In this document: piece after piece, positions 1 to 10,800 of the stretch
How positions within the stretch are numbered: position 1 is the first letter of the stretch
How the letters are laid out: the number at the start of each line of letters is the position of its first letter
Assembly (NCBI RefSeq): GCF_030150205.1
Contig: NZ_JASLGT010000017.1
Span: 124,001-188,000 of the forward strand
Source: Niabella sp.
GTDB lineage: Bacteria > Bacteroidota > Bacteroidia > Chitinophagales > Chitinophagaceae
Length of the DNA: 64,000 nt
Direction of reading: 5' to 3'
Made by a program: the position numbers and the translations under genes
Notes under the pieces: model-generated
Told to the model about the DNA's origin: nothing
What the model saw: the letters and a program-made list of their open reading frames with translations, nothing else
Databases searched by the model: none

Positions 1-1
1 T

Positions 2-1498
2 GTATATACCCTTGAACGGGAACTGGGCGCTGATCGGACCCTGGAACAAACGAAAGAAAAAGCAGCAAAGATCTGGAATGATCATTTGTCAAAAGTGCTG
101 GTTGAAGGCGATTCTGAAGCAGATAAAGCCACGTTCTATTCCTGCTTTTTCAGGGCCAGCCTGTTTGCACGCAGGTTTTATGAGTTGGATAAAGATGGCA
201 ATCCGTATTATTTCAGTCCTTACGATGGCAAAGTACATAAAGGATACCTGTTTACAGATACCGGTTTCTGGGATACGTTCCGGGCGCAGTTCCCGTTAAA
301 TGCATTGCTGCATCCCACCATGCATGGCCGTTATGTTAGTGCGCTGCTGGATGCACAGGAGCAATGTGGCTGGCTGCCTTCCTGGTCCTTTCCCAACGAG
401 CAGGGTAGTATGATCGGTAATCATGCCATCTCTTTGCTTGCCGATGCCTGGTCAAAAGGTATCCGGACCTTCGATCCGGTAAAGGCATTGGAAGCCTATG
501 CACATGAAGCCAATCATAAAGGACCCTGGGGACCGGCCAATGGCCGGGATGGCTATAAGGAATACAATGAAATGGGCTATGTACCATATCCTAAGTACCG
601 GGAAGCCACGGCTAAAACCCTGGAATATGCTTATGATGACTTTTGCGGGTATTACCTGGCCAAAGCTATTGATAATAAAAAATACATGGATCTGTTTGGC
701 ACAAAAATGTTCAATTATAAAAACGTATATGAACCCGGCCGGGGATTTATGCTGGGGAAAGATGCCGATGGAAACTGGATCAAAAACTTTGATCCTACCG
801 AATGGGGCGGGCCTTATACCGAAGGCAATGCCTGGCATTGGGTATGGTCGGTATTCCATGATATAGCCGGGCTAAAACAATTGCTGGGTGGGGATGCGTC
901 ATTTACTGCAAAACTCGATTCTGTTTTTTCAGTCCCCAATACGGTTAAAGTAGGTACCTATGGCGGTTTGATTCATGAGATGACGGAGATGGTGATGGCA
1001 GATATGGGACAATACGCCCATGGCAACCAGCCCATACAGCATATGGTATACCTGTACAATTATGCGAATGAACCCTGGAAAGCACAGTATCATGCGCGGG
1101 AAGTCATGAAACGGTTGTATAATGCTTCGGAGAATGGTTACCCCGGCGATGAAGACCAGGGACAAACCTCTTCCTGGTATGTATTAAGCGCCCTGGGACT
1201 TTACAGCGTTACCCCCGGTACGAATGAGTATGTGATCGGCAGTCCGTTGTTTAGAAAGGCGACCATTACCCTGGAAAACGGAAAGCAATTCATTATTGAA
1301 GCACCAGGGAATTCAGAGAAAAATGTATATATCAGCAATGCGCTGCTCAATGGTAAACCTTATTCTAAAAATTTTATAACCTACCAGGACATCGTTAAAG
1401 GTGGCCGGCTGTCCTTTACTATGAGCGGGATGCCCAATAAAAAAAGAGGGTTGGATAAAAAAGATCAGCCGTTTTCCGTTTCCCGTGAATTGCAATAG
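2..1498 (+). CDS. GH92 alpha-mannosidase, 5'-truncated by window edge
   Basis: The frame is open from base 2 and has no start in the window, so this is the C-terminal ~498 residues of a protein whose family is usually about 750 residues long. GH92 enzymes are calcium-dependent exo-alpha-mannosidases that trim mannose from N-glycans, normally in the periplasm or at the cell surface. The fragment carries the typical (alpha/alpha)6 core, with a TDTGFWDTFR stretch, an EGNAWHWVWS stretch and the GDEDQGQTSSW segment near the C-terminus that matches the family's GxEDxGQMSxW signature. It ends in a beta-rich domain. It stands upstream of the sensor/regulator pair and the SusC/SusD genes, which fits a polysaccharide-utilization locus. 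The first in-frame ATG (base 86) is internal and not the true start. The family assignment is firm; linkage specificity cannot be read from the fragment. Confidence 0.92.
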   Translation, partial: VYTLERELGADRTLEQTKEKAAKIWNDHLSKVLVEGDSEADKATFYSCFFRASLFARRFYELDKDGNPYYFSPYDGKVHKGYLFTDTGFWDTFRAQFPLNALLHPTMHGRYVSALLDAQEQCGWLPSWSFPNEQGSMIGNHAISLLADAWSKGIRTFDPVKALEAYAHEANHKGPWGPANGRDGYKEYNEMGYVPYPKYREATAKTLEYAYDDFCGYYLAKAIDNKKYMDLFGTKMFNYKNVYEPGRGFMLGKDADGNWIKNFDPTEWGGPYTEGNAWHWVWSVFHDIAGLKQLLGGDASFTAKLDSVFSVPNTVKVGTYGGLIHEMTEMVMADMGQYAHGNQPIQHMVYLYNYANEPWKAQYHAREVMKRLYNASENGYPGDEDQGQTSSWYVLSALGLYSVTPGTNEYVIGSPLFRKATITLENGKQFIIEAPGNSEKNVYISNALLNGKPYSKNFITYQDIVKGGRLSFTMSGMPNKKRGLDKKDQPFSVSRELQ

Positions 1499-1843
1499 GG
1501 CATGTTTTCGCAGAAAAAGAAACGGACCGCGAAAAAGATCTGTACAATTGGCGGGAAAAGAGGTCCCGCAGATTCCGCAGAAAGTGAACAGTGAAGCGGA
1601 TTATGGATCTATTCCGGTTACTAAGAGATCTATGTTGATCAAGGAGATGTATTCCCGCAGATTTTCACAGAGATGAGATGGTCCGCGCATATCAGCGAAA
1701 AAGAATCTGCGCCATCAGCGGGAAAAGATGCCGGGCAGACCAGTAGGAAAAGCTCCATCTTGGAGGAATCCGTTGCTTTTTGTAATTTACAGGCTTGTTG
1801 AAAGCAAAATCGTAACCAAAATAAATTACGGGAACAACATAAG
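1499..1843. repeat. Intergenic region with degenerate CGCAGATT-type repeats
   Basis: No gene is convincing in these 345 bases. The segment from about 1540 to 1735 is a mosaic of related words: CCCGCAGATTCCGCAGA near 1565, CCCGCAGATTTTCACAGAGA near 1650, and the inverse form AATCTGCGCCATCAGCGGGA near 1704. The last two face each other and could form an imperfect stem (TCCCGC-AGATT against AATCT-GC..GCGGGA). Short open frames here follow the repeat and look non-coding. Confidence 0.6.
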
Positions 1844-2659
1844 ATGGAAGCATGGATCACCGATCAAAAAGAACTGCATCCGGTAGTATTGCTGGTGGAT
1901 GATAACGAAGAAATCCTGGATTACCTGGCCGCAGATCTCAAAGAACATTATACCGTATTAACCGCGCGGGATGGCCGCGAAGCATTTTCGATACTGGATG
2001 CGGAACTGGTGCAGCTGATCGTTAGTGACGTGATGATGCCGCATATGGATGGATTTGAATTTTGTGAAAAAGTCAAATCCGGCCTGGACTACAGTCATAT
2101 CCCGCTAATCCTGCTTACCGCAAAAGATACGCTGCAATCCAGGATCCAGGGGTTAAAGACCGGAGCCGATGCCTATATTGAAAAACCGTTTTCATTAGAA
2201 CACCTGATTGCCCAGATGGAAAACCTGCTGGAGGGCCGTGCCCGGCTGAAAACGTTTTATGCCAAATCGCCGATGGCTCATATCAGCAGTATGGCGTATT
2301 CAAAAATGGATATGGAATTCCTGGAGAGCCTGCACGCGCTGATTGTGCGGAACCTGGATGATCCGGACCTGGATGTGGAGCTCCTGGCACAGGGCATGAA
2401 TATGAGCCGGCCCACCTTATACCGCAAGATCAAGTCCATTTCCGGCCTTGCGCCCTATGATATTATTAACCTGATCCGTTTAAAAAAAGCCGCGGCACTT
2501 ATTGGTGAAGGAAATCACCGGATCAATGAAGTAGCAGAGCTGGTGGGATATAATTCTTCCAGTCAGTTTAAACGAAACTTTCTCAAGCAATTTAAAATGA
2601 CCCCCACCGAGTATATTGAAAAAGTTTCGGACACTTTTAATAAGCATAAAGAGTTATAA
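1844..2659 (+). CDS. Response regulator: receiver plus AraC-type DNA-binding domain
   Basis: This 271-residue protein has a receiver domain at about residues 13-130, with acidic pocket DD at 19-20, the phospho-acceptor Asp62 in the SDVMMP motif and the KPF lysine in the YIEKPF stretch. A linker leads to an AraC/XylS helix-turn-helix domain at about 165-265 (LYRKIKSISG, RLKKAA, VGYNSSSQFKRNF). Sequence and order match exactly the C-terminal half of Bacteroidota hybrid two-component systems, where receiver and AraC domains follow the kinase in the same polypeptide. Here that half is a separate gene, and its likely partner kinase ends only 19 bases away on the opposite strand. It probably activates the adjacent SusC/SusD operon when the kinase senses glycan; that role is inferred from context. 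Confidence 0.93.
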   Translation: MEAWITDQKELHPVVLLVDDNEEILDYLAADLKEHYTVLTARDGREAFSILDAELVQLIVSDVMMPHMDGFEFCEKVKSGLDYSHIPLILLTAKDTLQSRIQGLKTGADAYIEKPFSLEHLIAQMENLLEGRARLKTFYAKSPMAHISSMAYSKMDMEFLESLHALIVRNLDDPDLDVELLAQGMNMSRPTLYRKIKSISGLAPYDIINLIRLKKAAALIGEGNHRINEVAELVGYNSSSQFKRNFLKQFKMTPTEYIEKVSDTFNKHKEL

Positions 2660-2678
2660 GGGCGGCCTTGTTCAATGG

Positions 2679-5600
2679 TTATATGTCCGCGGGGGTAATA
2701 AGGGGTAAGATCAGTATAAAATGATTCAGCCCGTTTGCTGCCTTATATTCCAGGGTGCCCTTATGCAGTGCGGCCAGCGAGCGTGCCAGTGATAAACCGA
2801 TTCCGGCCCCCGGCTGCGAACTGCCTTCCTTTGAACGGAAGAAAGGGGCAAAGATCTTGCTGCGGATATCGGCAGGAATCAGGCTGCCATCGTTGGAAAT
2901 ACTGATCATGACTTCTTTTGAAAGTGCCGTTCCGGTAATGGCGATCTCGCAACGCACCAGTTGATGCCCGTATTTAATGGCATTATCCAGCAGGTTACTG
3001 ATGATCTTGGTACAGGCATCTTCATCTGCATTTAAGGGAATAGAAGCATCGGTGGTATGGAACTGGTAGCGCATGCCTTTTTTCTCTGCAGCGGGACTAA
3101 AGCTTTCCCAGATCATGGCGGTTAAAGCAGCGATATTGATGGTAGTGCGTTGCAACTCATAATTCCCGGATTCGATCCGCTGGAAGTTCAGGAGCTGGTT
3201 GGTAAGGGCCAGTAAGCGTTCGGTGTTCCGGTTCATCACCGATAATTCCCGTTCGGCTGCCGGCATTTTTCCCGCCATCTTCAGCAGTTTATCCATGGGC
3301 GCTTTTATCAGCGTAAGCGGCGTACGGATCTCGTGTGCAACCGTTGTAAAAAAATCTACCTTGGCCTGGTTAAGTTCTTTTTCTTTATTCAATGAAAATA
3401 ACTGCATCTGCCGTTGCTGCTTTTCCTGCTGTCTCCGGTGTAGCAACTTTAAAATGCCAAAGAGTAATAGCACTGTAAAAATAAAATAAAGCATGTAGGC
3501 TGTTTGTGATTTCCAGAACGGAGGATCGATCTTCAGCCGGATAAATGTTTCGTTAGATACCCATAGCCCGCTGCTATTGGTTGAGCGTACTTTGAGCAGG
3601 TATTTCCCCGGAGCCAGGTTGTTGAAATGTACCCTGCGTTCTGCTCCGATAAAATTCCAGTTCTGATCCAATCCCTCCAGTTTATAAGCATATTGCAGGT
3701 TATCCGGGGAGGTATAGCTGAGCGCCGAAAAATCAAAACTCAGGGTGGCCTGGTTATAATCCAGGTTTAGATCACCGGTATTTAAGATGGAAGTACGGAG
3801 GGGGGAGTGGGGTGTTTGCGGTTCCACATCCTTATTAAAGAGCTGTAGTTTTGTAAAATAAATGGAGGGGATGTGATGATTAACGGTATATTGGCCGGGG
3901 TCAAATCTGATCAGCCCCTTTACACTTCCGAAGTAGAACATGCCGCTGCTGTCTTTAAAGGCCGAGCGGTGATTAAACTGCTCGCTCACCAGGCCATCGG
4001 TTTTTTTAAATACCTTAATGGCCCCGGTTTTTTGATCGATGCGTACCAGGCCCATAGACGTGCTGGCCCAGATATTGTGAGCCTGGTCTTCCAGGATGGC
4101 ATACACCATATTGCCGGGCAACCCGGAGTTGGTATTATACAGGCGGAATGTTTTTTGGGCGGGATTAATACGGTATAAACCGTTCTCTGTGCAGATCCAC
4201 AACTGCTGTTGGCGGTCTTCAAAAATATTCAGGATGCGGCTTTCTTTCAACAGATCCCTGCCCCGGGTAATCAATGATAATTTTACAAGCTGTTGCTGGT
4301 TGTTGAGGTAAAACACGCCTTCGTGATGGGTTCCCAGCCAGAGTTGCTGCTGATGATCTTCCATGATGGCCGAATAAAAAGCCTGCGGGGGAATACCCTT
4401 AAACGGAAGGAACTGTTGTGTTGCCGCCTGGTACCGGAACAGCCCGTTGGCCGTACAGATGATGATATGGCCGGCTTTTGTTTTATAGATGATATTGATG
4501 TAATTGCTGCCGATACCTTTGCCTGTGCCGTCGGCCTCGAAATGTGCCAGGATCCGCTCACGATCCAGGTCCATAATATACAGCCCATGTTCAAAAGTGC
4601 CGATATAAAGATAGCGGCCGTCTGCCAGTAACCCATGAATATTCGTAGAGGCGATTGCCGGCCGCATCGGTTTATCGATAAAATTCTCAAATTGTCCGGT
4701 AAGGCTACTGAGTTTGATCAAACCTTTGTCTTCTGTGCCGATCCAGAGATTGCGGTGCTTATCTTCTGTGATTTCCCGGATTACATTGCCGGCGATCCGG
4801 TGTTTGCCGGGCGATGGGAAATCTTTTTCAAAATGGAGGATCGCATTCGGGTGATAGTTAATGCCGCCAAAATAAGTGCCCGCCCAAATACCGCCTTCTG
4901 CATCCCTGCACAGCGCATAAACGGCGTTATCGGAAAGTGCATAAGGATGGTTCCGGATCTTTTGAATATGCCGCGCTGTATCATGCCGGCTGTTATAAAT
5001 AAAGAGGCCCGATTCAGTAGCAATCCAGTATTCGTCGGTGCCGGTTTGAAGAATACTTCGTACAAATAATTTCTTTCCGTTAAAGGCGGTTAACCGGCTG
5101 GCGCCCCAGGAGCCGGTAGCCGGGTTAAATCGTTTTAACCCTTCCCTGGATGTCCCGATCAGCAAGATGCCATCACTGCCCTCATATATTTTTTCAATCG
5201 AATTGTTGTGTCCTGCCCCCGGAATGGGTGGCAATGTTTCAAATTCATTAGCCTTTGCACGATAGCGTGCCAGTTGTCCCTCCCCATAGCCCACCCAAAC
5301 CGTACCTCCCCGGTCGCAAAGAATGGAGGAACTGTTTTTGATAACGCCTTTACCCATCTCTTTGATCTTCTTTGTGGCAAAGTTGTACTGGTAAAGACCG
5401 GTGTCTTCAGCAAACCAAAGATGGCCGCTGCCGTCATCCTGGATCGCCCGTATCGTTTTTCCGGAGGAACCGGGAAGCAAAGTGAAATTTTCACTATTGG
5501 AGCTAAATGAATAGAGGCCTTTTTCGGTACCTACCCAAAGGGTGCCTGCCTTATCTTCATGCAGGTAAAAGATCGCATTGCTATTGAGTGAATGAATGCC

Positions 5601-5819
5601 GCCGCTCCGGTAAATCTTAAAAGCATACCCGTCAAACCGGTTCAGTCCATCGGGGGTGCCAAACCACATAAACCCTTTTTTATCCTGTAAGGCAGCAATC
5701 ACCGAGTTATGGGAAAGCCCGTTCTCCACTTCATAATGCCGGAAATAAACGGATTGACCATACCCGGGAGCAGCGATCAGGGTAGATAAAAGCAATCCAA
5801 AAATACGTATCCAGTTCAT
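2679..5819 (-). CDS. Propeller-type periplasmic sensor histidine kinase
   Basis: About 1046 residues from the chosen ATG at 5819; the frame extends 28 codons further upstream but only the 5819 start puts a clean signal peptide (MNWIRIFGLLLSTLIAAPGYGQ) at the N-terminus. The periplasmic part is a chain of two-component-regulator propeller repeats (recurrent GxLWVGTxxGL-like units) followed by a Y_Y_Y domain around 700-765. One membrane helix spans about 773-794. The kinase core has the H-box HEIRTPLT with His829, an N-box NLLDNAIKYG near 942 and a G-box GAGIGLSLA near 1004. It stops right after the ATPase domain, without the receiver and AraC domains that usually complete a hybrid protein of this type; these sit in the convergent neighbour at 1844-2659. 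Likely a sensor of oligosaccharides imported by the SusC/SusD system. Confidence 0.93.
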   Translation of the reverse strand: MNWIRIFGLLLSTLIAAPGYGQSVYFRHYEVENGLSHNSVIAALQDKKGFMWFGTPDGLNRFDGYAFKIYRSGGIHSLNSNAIFYLHEDKAGTLWVGTEKGLYSFSSNSENFTLLPGSSGKTIRAIQDDGSGHLWFAEDTGLYQYNFATKKIKEMGKGVIKNSSSILCDRGGTVWVGYGEGQLARYRAKANEFETLPPIPGAGHNNSIEKIYEGSDGILLIGTSREGLKRFNPATGSWGASRLTAFNGKKLFVRSILQTGTDEYWIATESGLFIYNSRHDTARHIQKIRNHPYALSDNAVYALCRDAEGGIWAGTYFGGINYHPNAILHFEKDFPSPGKHRIAGNVIREITEDKHRNLWIGTEDKGLIKLSSLTGQFENFIDKPMRPAIASTNIHGLLADGRYLYIGTFEHGLYIMDLDRERILAHFEADGTGKGIGSNYINIIYKTKAGHIIICTANGLFRYQAATQQFLPFKGIPPQAFYSAIMEDHQQQLWLGTHHEGVFYLNNQQQLVKLSLITRGRDLLKESRILNIFEDRQQQLWICTENGLYRINPAQKTFRLYNTNSGLPGNMVYAILEDQAHNIWASTSMGLVRIDQKTGAIKVFKKTDGLVSEQFNHRSAFKDSSGMFYFGSVKGLIRFDPGQYTVNHHIPSIYFTKLQLFNKDVEPQTPHSPLRTSILNTGDLNLDYNQATLSFDFSALSYTSPDNLQYAYKLEGLDQNWNFIGAERRVHFNNLAPGKYLLKVRSTNSSGLWVSNETFIRLKIDPPFWKSQTAYMLYFIFTVLLLFGILKLLHRRQQEKQQRQMQLFSLNKEKELNQAKVDFFTTVAHEIRTPLTLIKAPMDKLLKMAGKMPAAERELSVMNRNTERLLALTNQLLNFQRIESGNYELQRTTINIAALTAMIWESFSPAAEKKGMRYQFHTTDASIPLNADEDACTKIISNLLDNAIKYGHQLVRCEIAITGTALSKEVMISISNDGSLIPADIRSKIFAPFFRSKEGSSQPGAGIGLSLARSLAALHKGTLEYKAANGLNHFILILPLITPADI

Positions 5820-6452
5820 CAGGAAAAGATTCAAAATATGACTATGGCCGGTTGTTGTAATGGTATATGCAGCGGCCCGCGGATAAATTATAAACGGGCA
5901 CACTGTTTATTACAGCAGAGTGTAAATTAATAAGATCTGTTTAAAGTATTAAAAAATGAGACAATTTGAAATGTTTTTGATCAGAAATGAAGGAACACAT
6001 TTTTAGCGACTTTTTAATTTTGACCCTCAGGTTGCCGATGATTAAATAAACTGAATTTCTTGCATATGAAAGGGATCATTCCTTTAGGGATTGTGGCTAT
6101 ACTGCTTCTACTGCATGATTTGTTCCATAGCACTATTGCTGTTTAAAAGGGCAGCAGCCTGGTCATAAGCGCATTTCCGGGTGCTATTTCTTCCTGCGAC
6201 CAGTACAATAAATATGTTTAATAATATGATAAAGTCAGGACCTGCGATTGTTGTTTGGAAGCCTTCCCGTACTACCGGTACAGGAAACGGCAAGTGGATG
6301 CTTAAAACCGGCCAGTCTGAAATTTTTGGTGTCATACCGCAGACAGGCCGGGCCGGTGATCCGGTTACCGGGTGGCCCGTCGTAAATAATGGCTATCCTT
6401 CCCACACCCGCGGTTTTGCCTGTAAATAATACTAAAAATAAAATACATACAA
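5820..6452. other. Intergenic region between kinase and PUL operon
   Basis: These 633 bases separate the kinase start from the lipoprotein gene and should hold both promoters, though no perfect TAnnTTTG box with a TTTG partner stands out. A 26-codon frame at 6066-6146 starts with ATG and encodes a hydrophobic, signal-peptide-like segment (IPLGIVAILLLLHDLF) and then stops. An 82-codon frame at 6181-6429 in another phase has no recognisable features. They may be remnants of a decayed secreted-protein gene, or chance frames. No clear terminator or repeat was found. Confidence 0.35.
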
Positions 6453-7868
6453 ATGAAAAGATCTGGTTTGTTATTATTCAAATGGCTGTTTGGCCTGCTG
6501 GCAGTAATGGCTATGGCCCCCGCCTGCAAGAAAAAAGGTATTGTTGATCCTGCAGGCGGAACTCCTTATAACCCGGCAGAAGAAGTGGTGGTAAAGGATT
6601 TTTTTCCCAAAGCGGGCGGTAGCGGACAGCAGCTCGTAATTTACGGGAGCAATTTTGGCAACGACAAGTCCATCGTTTCTGTCAAAATAGGCAACAAGGA
6701 TGCTACACTGATAAATGTGCACGGCGATGCCATTTATTGTATTGTTCCGGACAAAGCTTATACAGGTGAGATACAGGTAAAAGTAGGAACGGGTACCGGG
6801 CAGGAGGTAGCAGTGGCAAAAGAGGCGTTCAATTACCAGAAAAGAATGGTGGTAACTACCCTGGCCGGCAAGAAAGATGAAAGAGGCAATTACGATATAA
6901 AAGACGGCACTTTTAGCGATTGCGGAGGCTTTTTAAATCCTTCATGGCTCATCTTCGATCCTAAGGACCCCAACCTGTTGTATATGGGCCAGGATGGAGG
7001 AGATGTAAGACTGCTGAACTTTGGCAATAAAGCCGTTACTACCCCAATTACACGGGGCATGGGCGGTTGGGAGCGCATCCGGACAATCGCTTTTACGCCG
7101 GATAAGAACTATATGATCATTTCCAATGACCAGGGCGATGTGAATGGCAAAAGCACCTCCATATTATCCCGGACAAGCGGCTTTAAAGACCCGCAGGTGC
7201 TTACTTCCTATAAGCAATGTAACGGGGCCTCTATACATCCTGTAAACGGTGAACTGTATTTTAACAGCTATGAAAAAGGACAGTTTTACAGGTTTGATCT
7301 GAACAGGTATGTTGCAAATCATGACCTGGGTATTAAAGATTACCAGGAGCTGTTTAAGATCCAGGACAACAACTGGGAGTTTAATATTAACATTGCGCCG
7401 ACCGGCGACTATGCTTATATTATTGTCATCAATCAGCAATATATATTAAGAACCGATTATGACTGGAACAACAAAACCTTTACACAGCCCTATGTAGTGT
7501 GCGGGCAGCCGCGTTCTGCGGGTTGGGTTGATGGTGTTGGCACAACGGCCCGGTTATCAAATCCCTATCAGGGGGTGTTTGTCAAAAATCCGGACTACGC
7601 CGGGAAAAAAGATGAGTATGATTTTTATTTCACTGAGCAATTCAATCATGACATCCGTATCCTCACGCCGCAGGGAAAAGTGACCACTTTTGCCGGAAGG
7701 GGCAGTACAAGTATTAATCCTGATGCGAAAGGTTATATTGATGGCGGGCTTCGCACGGAAGCCCGGTTTAACGAGCCCAAAGGGCTGGCCTATGACGCAG
7801 TAAACCAAACGTTTTATGTGGGGGATTGTCTCAATCGTTGTGTTAGAAAAATTTCATTAGAAAATTAA
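6453..7868 (+). CDS. IPT/TIG and NHL-repeat surface lipoprotein (putative surface glycan-binding protein)
   Basis: This 471-residue protein begins with a lipoprotein signal (MKRSGLLLFKWLFGLLAVMAMAPAC) whose Cys25 would be the lipidated residue. An IPT/TIG immunoglobulin-like fold occupies about 45-125 (DFFPKAGGSGQQLVIYGSNFG). The rest reads as an NHL beta-propeller, with repeats such as RTIAFTPDKNYMII, VTTFAGRGSTSI and PKGLAYDAVNQTFYVGDCLNRCVRKI at the C-terminus (the last one being typical NHL closing). Such IPT/NHL lipoproteins occur next to SusC/SusD pairs and are thought to bind glycan at the cell surface. It precedes susC by only 3 bases and is likely the first gene of the operon. The glycan-binding role is inferred from position. 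Confidence 0.85.
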   Translation: MKRSGLLLFKWLFGLLAVMAMAPACKKKGIVDPAGGTPYNPAEEVVVKDFFPKAGGSGQQLVIYGSNFGNDKSIVSVKIGNKDATLINVHGDAIYCIVPDKAYTGEIQVKVGTGTGQEVAVAKEAFNYQKRMVVTTLAGKKDERGNYDIKDGTFSDCGGFLNPSWLIFDPKDPNLLYMGQDGGDVRLLNFGNKAVTTPITRGMGGWERIRTIAFTPDKNYMIISNDQGDVNGKSTSILSRTSGFKDPQVLTSYKQCNGASIHPVNGELYFNSYEKGQFYRFDLNRYVANHDLGIKDYQELFKIQDNNWEFNINIAPTGDYAYIIVINQQYILRTDYDWNNKTFTQPYVVCGQPRSAGWVDGVGTTARLSNPYQGVFVKNPDYAGKKDEYDFYFTEQFNHDIRILTPQGKVTTFAGRGSTSINPDAKGYIDGGLRTEARFNEPKGLAYDAVNQTFYVGDCLNRCVRKISLEN

Positions 7869-7871
7869 AAT

Positions 7872-10800
7872 ATGATTGCTATGAAGAAATTGCTGATGAA
7901 AAAATTTGCTGTTTTTTTCCTGCTGTTTTTTACCGTCACGGCGGCCTTTTCGCAAAATGAGCGGATGACTGTTCATGGGAAAATAAGCGACAGGGAAAGT
8001 GGAGCGCCTTTGTCGGGAGTAAGCGTCTCGGTCATTAACTCGGCCGGGTTGGGTACATTTTCAACAAAGGAAGGTTCATATACCATTAAGGTGGAGGCCT
8101 ACCATAAATTATTGTTCTCGTATGTGGGTTATGACACGGTAGAAGTGCAGATAACCGGTCAGGACGACGTGAATGTTTCGATGCAAAAGTCGAGTAAGAG
8201 CGTTATGGACGAGATTGTTGTTACCGGTACCCGCCTTGAGAAAAAAATTAATGTTACCGGTGCCATTACTACGGTAGATATGGAAGCCATCAGGAAATCG
8301 GCCCCAAGCGCCAGTATCGTCAATTCATTGGCGGGCAACGTGCCGGGAATTATGGCTATGCAAACTTCCGGTCAGCCCGGAAAAGATATCTCCAACTTCT
8401 GGATCCGGGGCATCTCTACATTTGGAGCCAACAACAGCGCGCTGGTACTGATAGACGGATTTGAAAGAGATATTAATGAAGTGAGCATTGATGATATTAA
8501 ATCCATTTCTATACTTAAAGATGCCTCTGCTACGGCAATGTATGGGTCTAAAGGTGCCAATGGTGTGGTGTTGATCACTACCAAGCATGGAATCGTTGGT
8601 AAAACCAATATAAACGCCAAAGTAGAATCTTCTTATAACACCCGTACCATCACCCCGGAGTTTGTTGACGGGAACACCTACGCCCATTTAATTAATGAAG
8701 CGCAGATCACACGGAATCGCGCGCCCATATATAGTCCTGTTGAGCTGGAATTACTACGTTTAGGCCTGGATCCTGATTTGTATCCGAATGTGGATTGGTC
8801 CCGTCAGCTGTTAAAAGACGGAGCGATGACCTATAACGCGAATCTGAACCTGAGCGGGGGCGGTACTACGGCCCGGTATTTTGTATCCGGTGCTTACCTG
8901 GATGAGAAAGGTATGTATAAAACAGACGATGCGATAAGAAAAGATTATAATACGAATGCCGATTTTAAGAAATGGACATACCGGCTCAATACCGATGTGA
9001 ATGTAACCAAAACGACTGTATTGAAGCTGGGCGTATCGGGCTCTTTGAGAAAAAGGAACAGTCCGGGTTTGGGAGATGCGGATGTTTGGGGAGAGCTATT
9101 TGGCTATACCGCTGTTCGTACGCCCATCTATTACTCCAATGGATATGTGCCGGCTGTGGGCACCGGTAATAAAACCAATCCCTGGGTGGCCGCCACTCAA
9201 ACCGGTTTTAATGAAACATGGGAAAATAATATTCAAACAAATCTTACTGTAAACCAGGACCTGAACTTTATAACAAAAGGGTTAAAATTTGAAGGTAGTT
9301 TTGGCTACGATACCTATAACTCCAGTACGATCGAACGTCGCAAATGGCCAGAGCAGTGGAGGGCAGAACGGTATAGAGATGCTGCGGGTAAACTGGTTTT
9401 TACTAATATGTCTGGCCCAAGCGAACTGCATCAGTCAAGCTACTCGAATGGCAGCCGCAGGGAATTTCTTATTGCGTTGCTCACCTATGGCCGCACCATA
9501 AAAAATGATCATAATATAGGGGTCGATGTGCGATACACGCAGGAGGCCAATACTTTTACACAGAACCTGGGAACTGATATTAAAAACGGTATCGCAAAAA
9601 GAAACCAGGGGGTTGCAGGCCAGGTATCCTATAACTGGAGAAATAAGTACTATGCAAATTTTAATTTCGGCTATACCGGATCGGAGAATTTTAGTCCCGG
9701 GCACCAGTTTGGTTTCTTTCCGGCGGGTTCCGTTGCATGGAATATTGCTGAAGAAAGGTTTATTAAAGATCACTTAAAGTGGGTCAATTTCTTTAAGCTC
9801 CGCTATTCTTATGGTAGGGCAGGGAATGATAACCTGGGCGATAACCGGTTCCCTTATTTATATACGATACAAGAGTTTAGGGATAAGAACAACAATCCTA
9901 TTAATGGTTATGAATGGGCTGAGTTTGGGAACTCCAAGACTTATGGCGGATTAGGGTTCTCGCAGGTGGCATCGCCGTATGTAACCTGGGAGGTTGCGAC
10001 CAAACAGGACGTTGGTATGGACCTGTCGCTTTGGAATGATAAGTTTTCTATGACGGTTGATGCCTTTAAAGACGAGCGCACAGGCATTTATATGCCGAGA
10101 AACTTCTTACCTGGTTATGTTGGCCTTACCAGCACGCCCAGCGCAAATGTAGGCGCTGTACGTTCTATGGGTGTTGACGGAAATGTTACCGTGAAGCATG
10201 ATTTTAATAAGGTAAATGTAACCCTGCGTGGTAATATAACTTTCAGCAAAAATGAAATACTGGAGCGGGATGAGCAGCAAAGTGTATATCCCTACCAGAT
10301 GCAGAAAGGATACCGTGTTAATCAAACGAGAGGCCTGGTTGCATTAGGGCTGTTTAAAGATTATGAGGATATTAGAAATAGTCCTACGCAGACCTATGGC
10401 GTTTATCAGCCCGGCGATATTAAATATAAAGATGTAAATGGGGATGGGGTAATCAATGATGATGATATTGTTGCGATAGGTTCAACCAGCACCCCGAATT
10501 TAATATATGGCATGGCCGCTTCCGCCAGTTGGAAAGGGTTAGATGTGGGTATACGGTTTCAGGGCGCAGGAGAATCCAGTTTCTTTATCTATGGAAAAAC
10601 AGTGTATGCGTTCAGCGAAGGCGAATGGGGCAACGTTCTGAAAGGTATGGTTGAAGACCGGTGGATATCGGCGGATATTTCCGGAGATCCGGCAACCGAA
10701 AACCCTAATGCACCCTATCCCCGGTTAAGTTATAATGGGAATGGCAATAACTATCGTAATTCCACTTATTGGCTGCGTAACGGGGCTTATTTAAGGGTTA

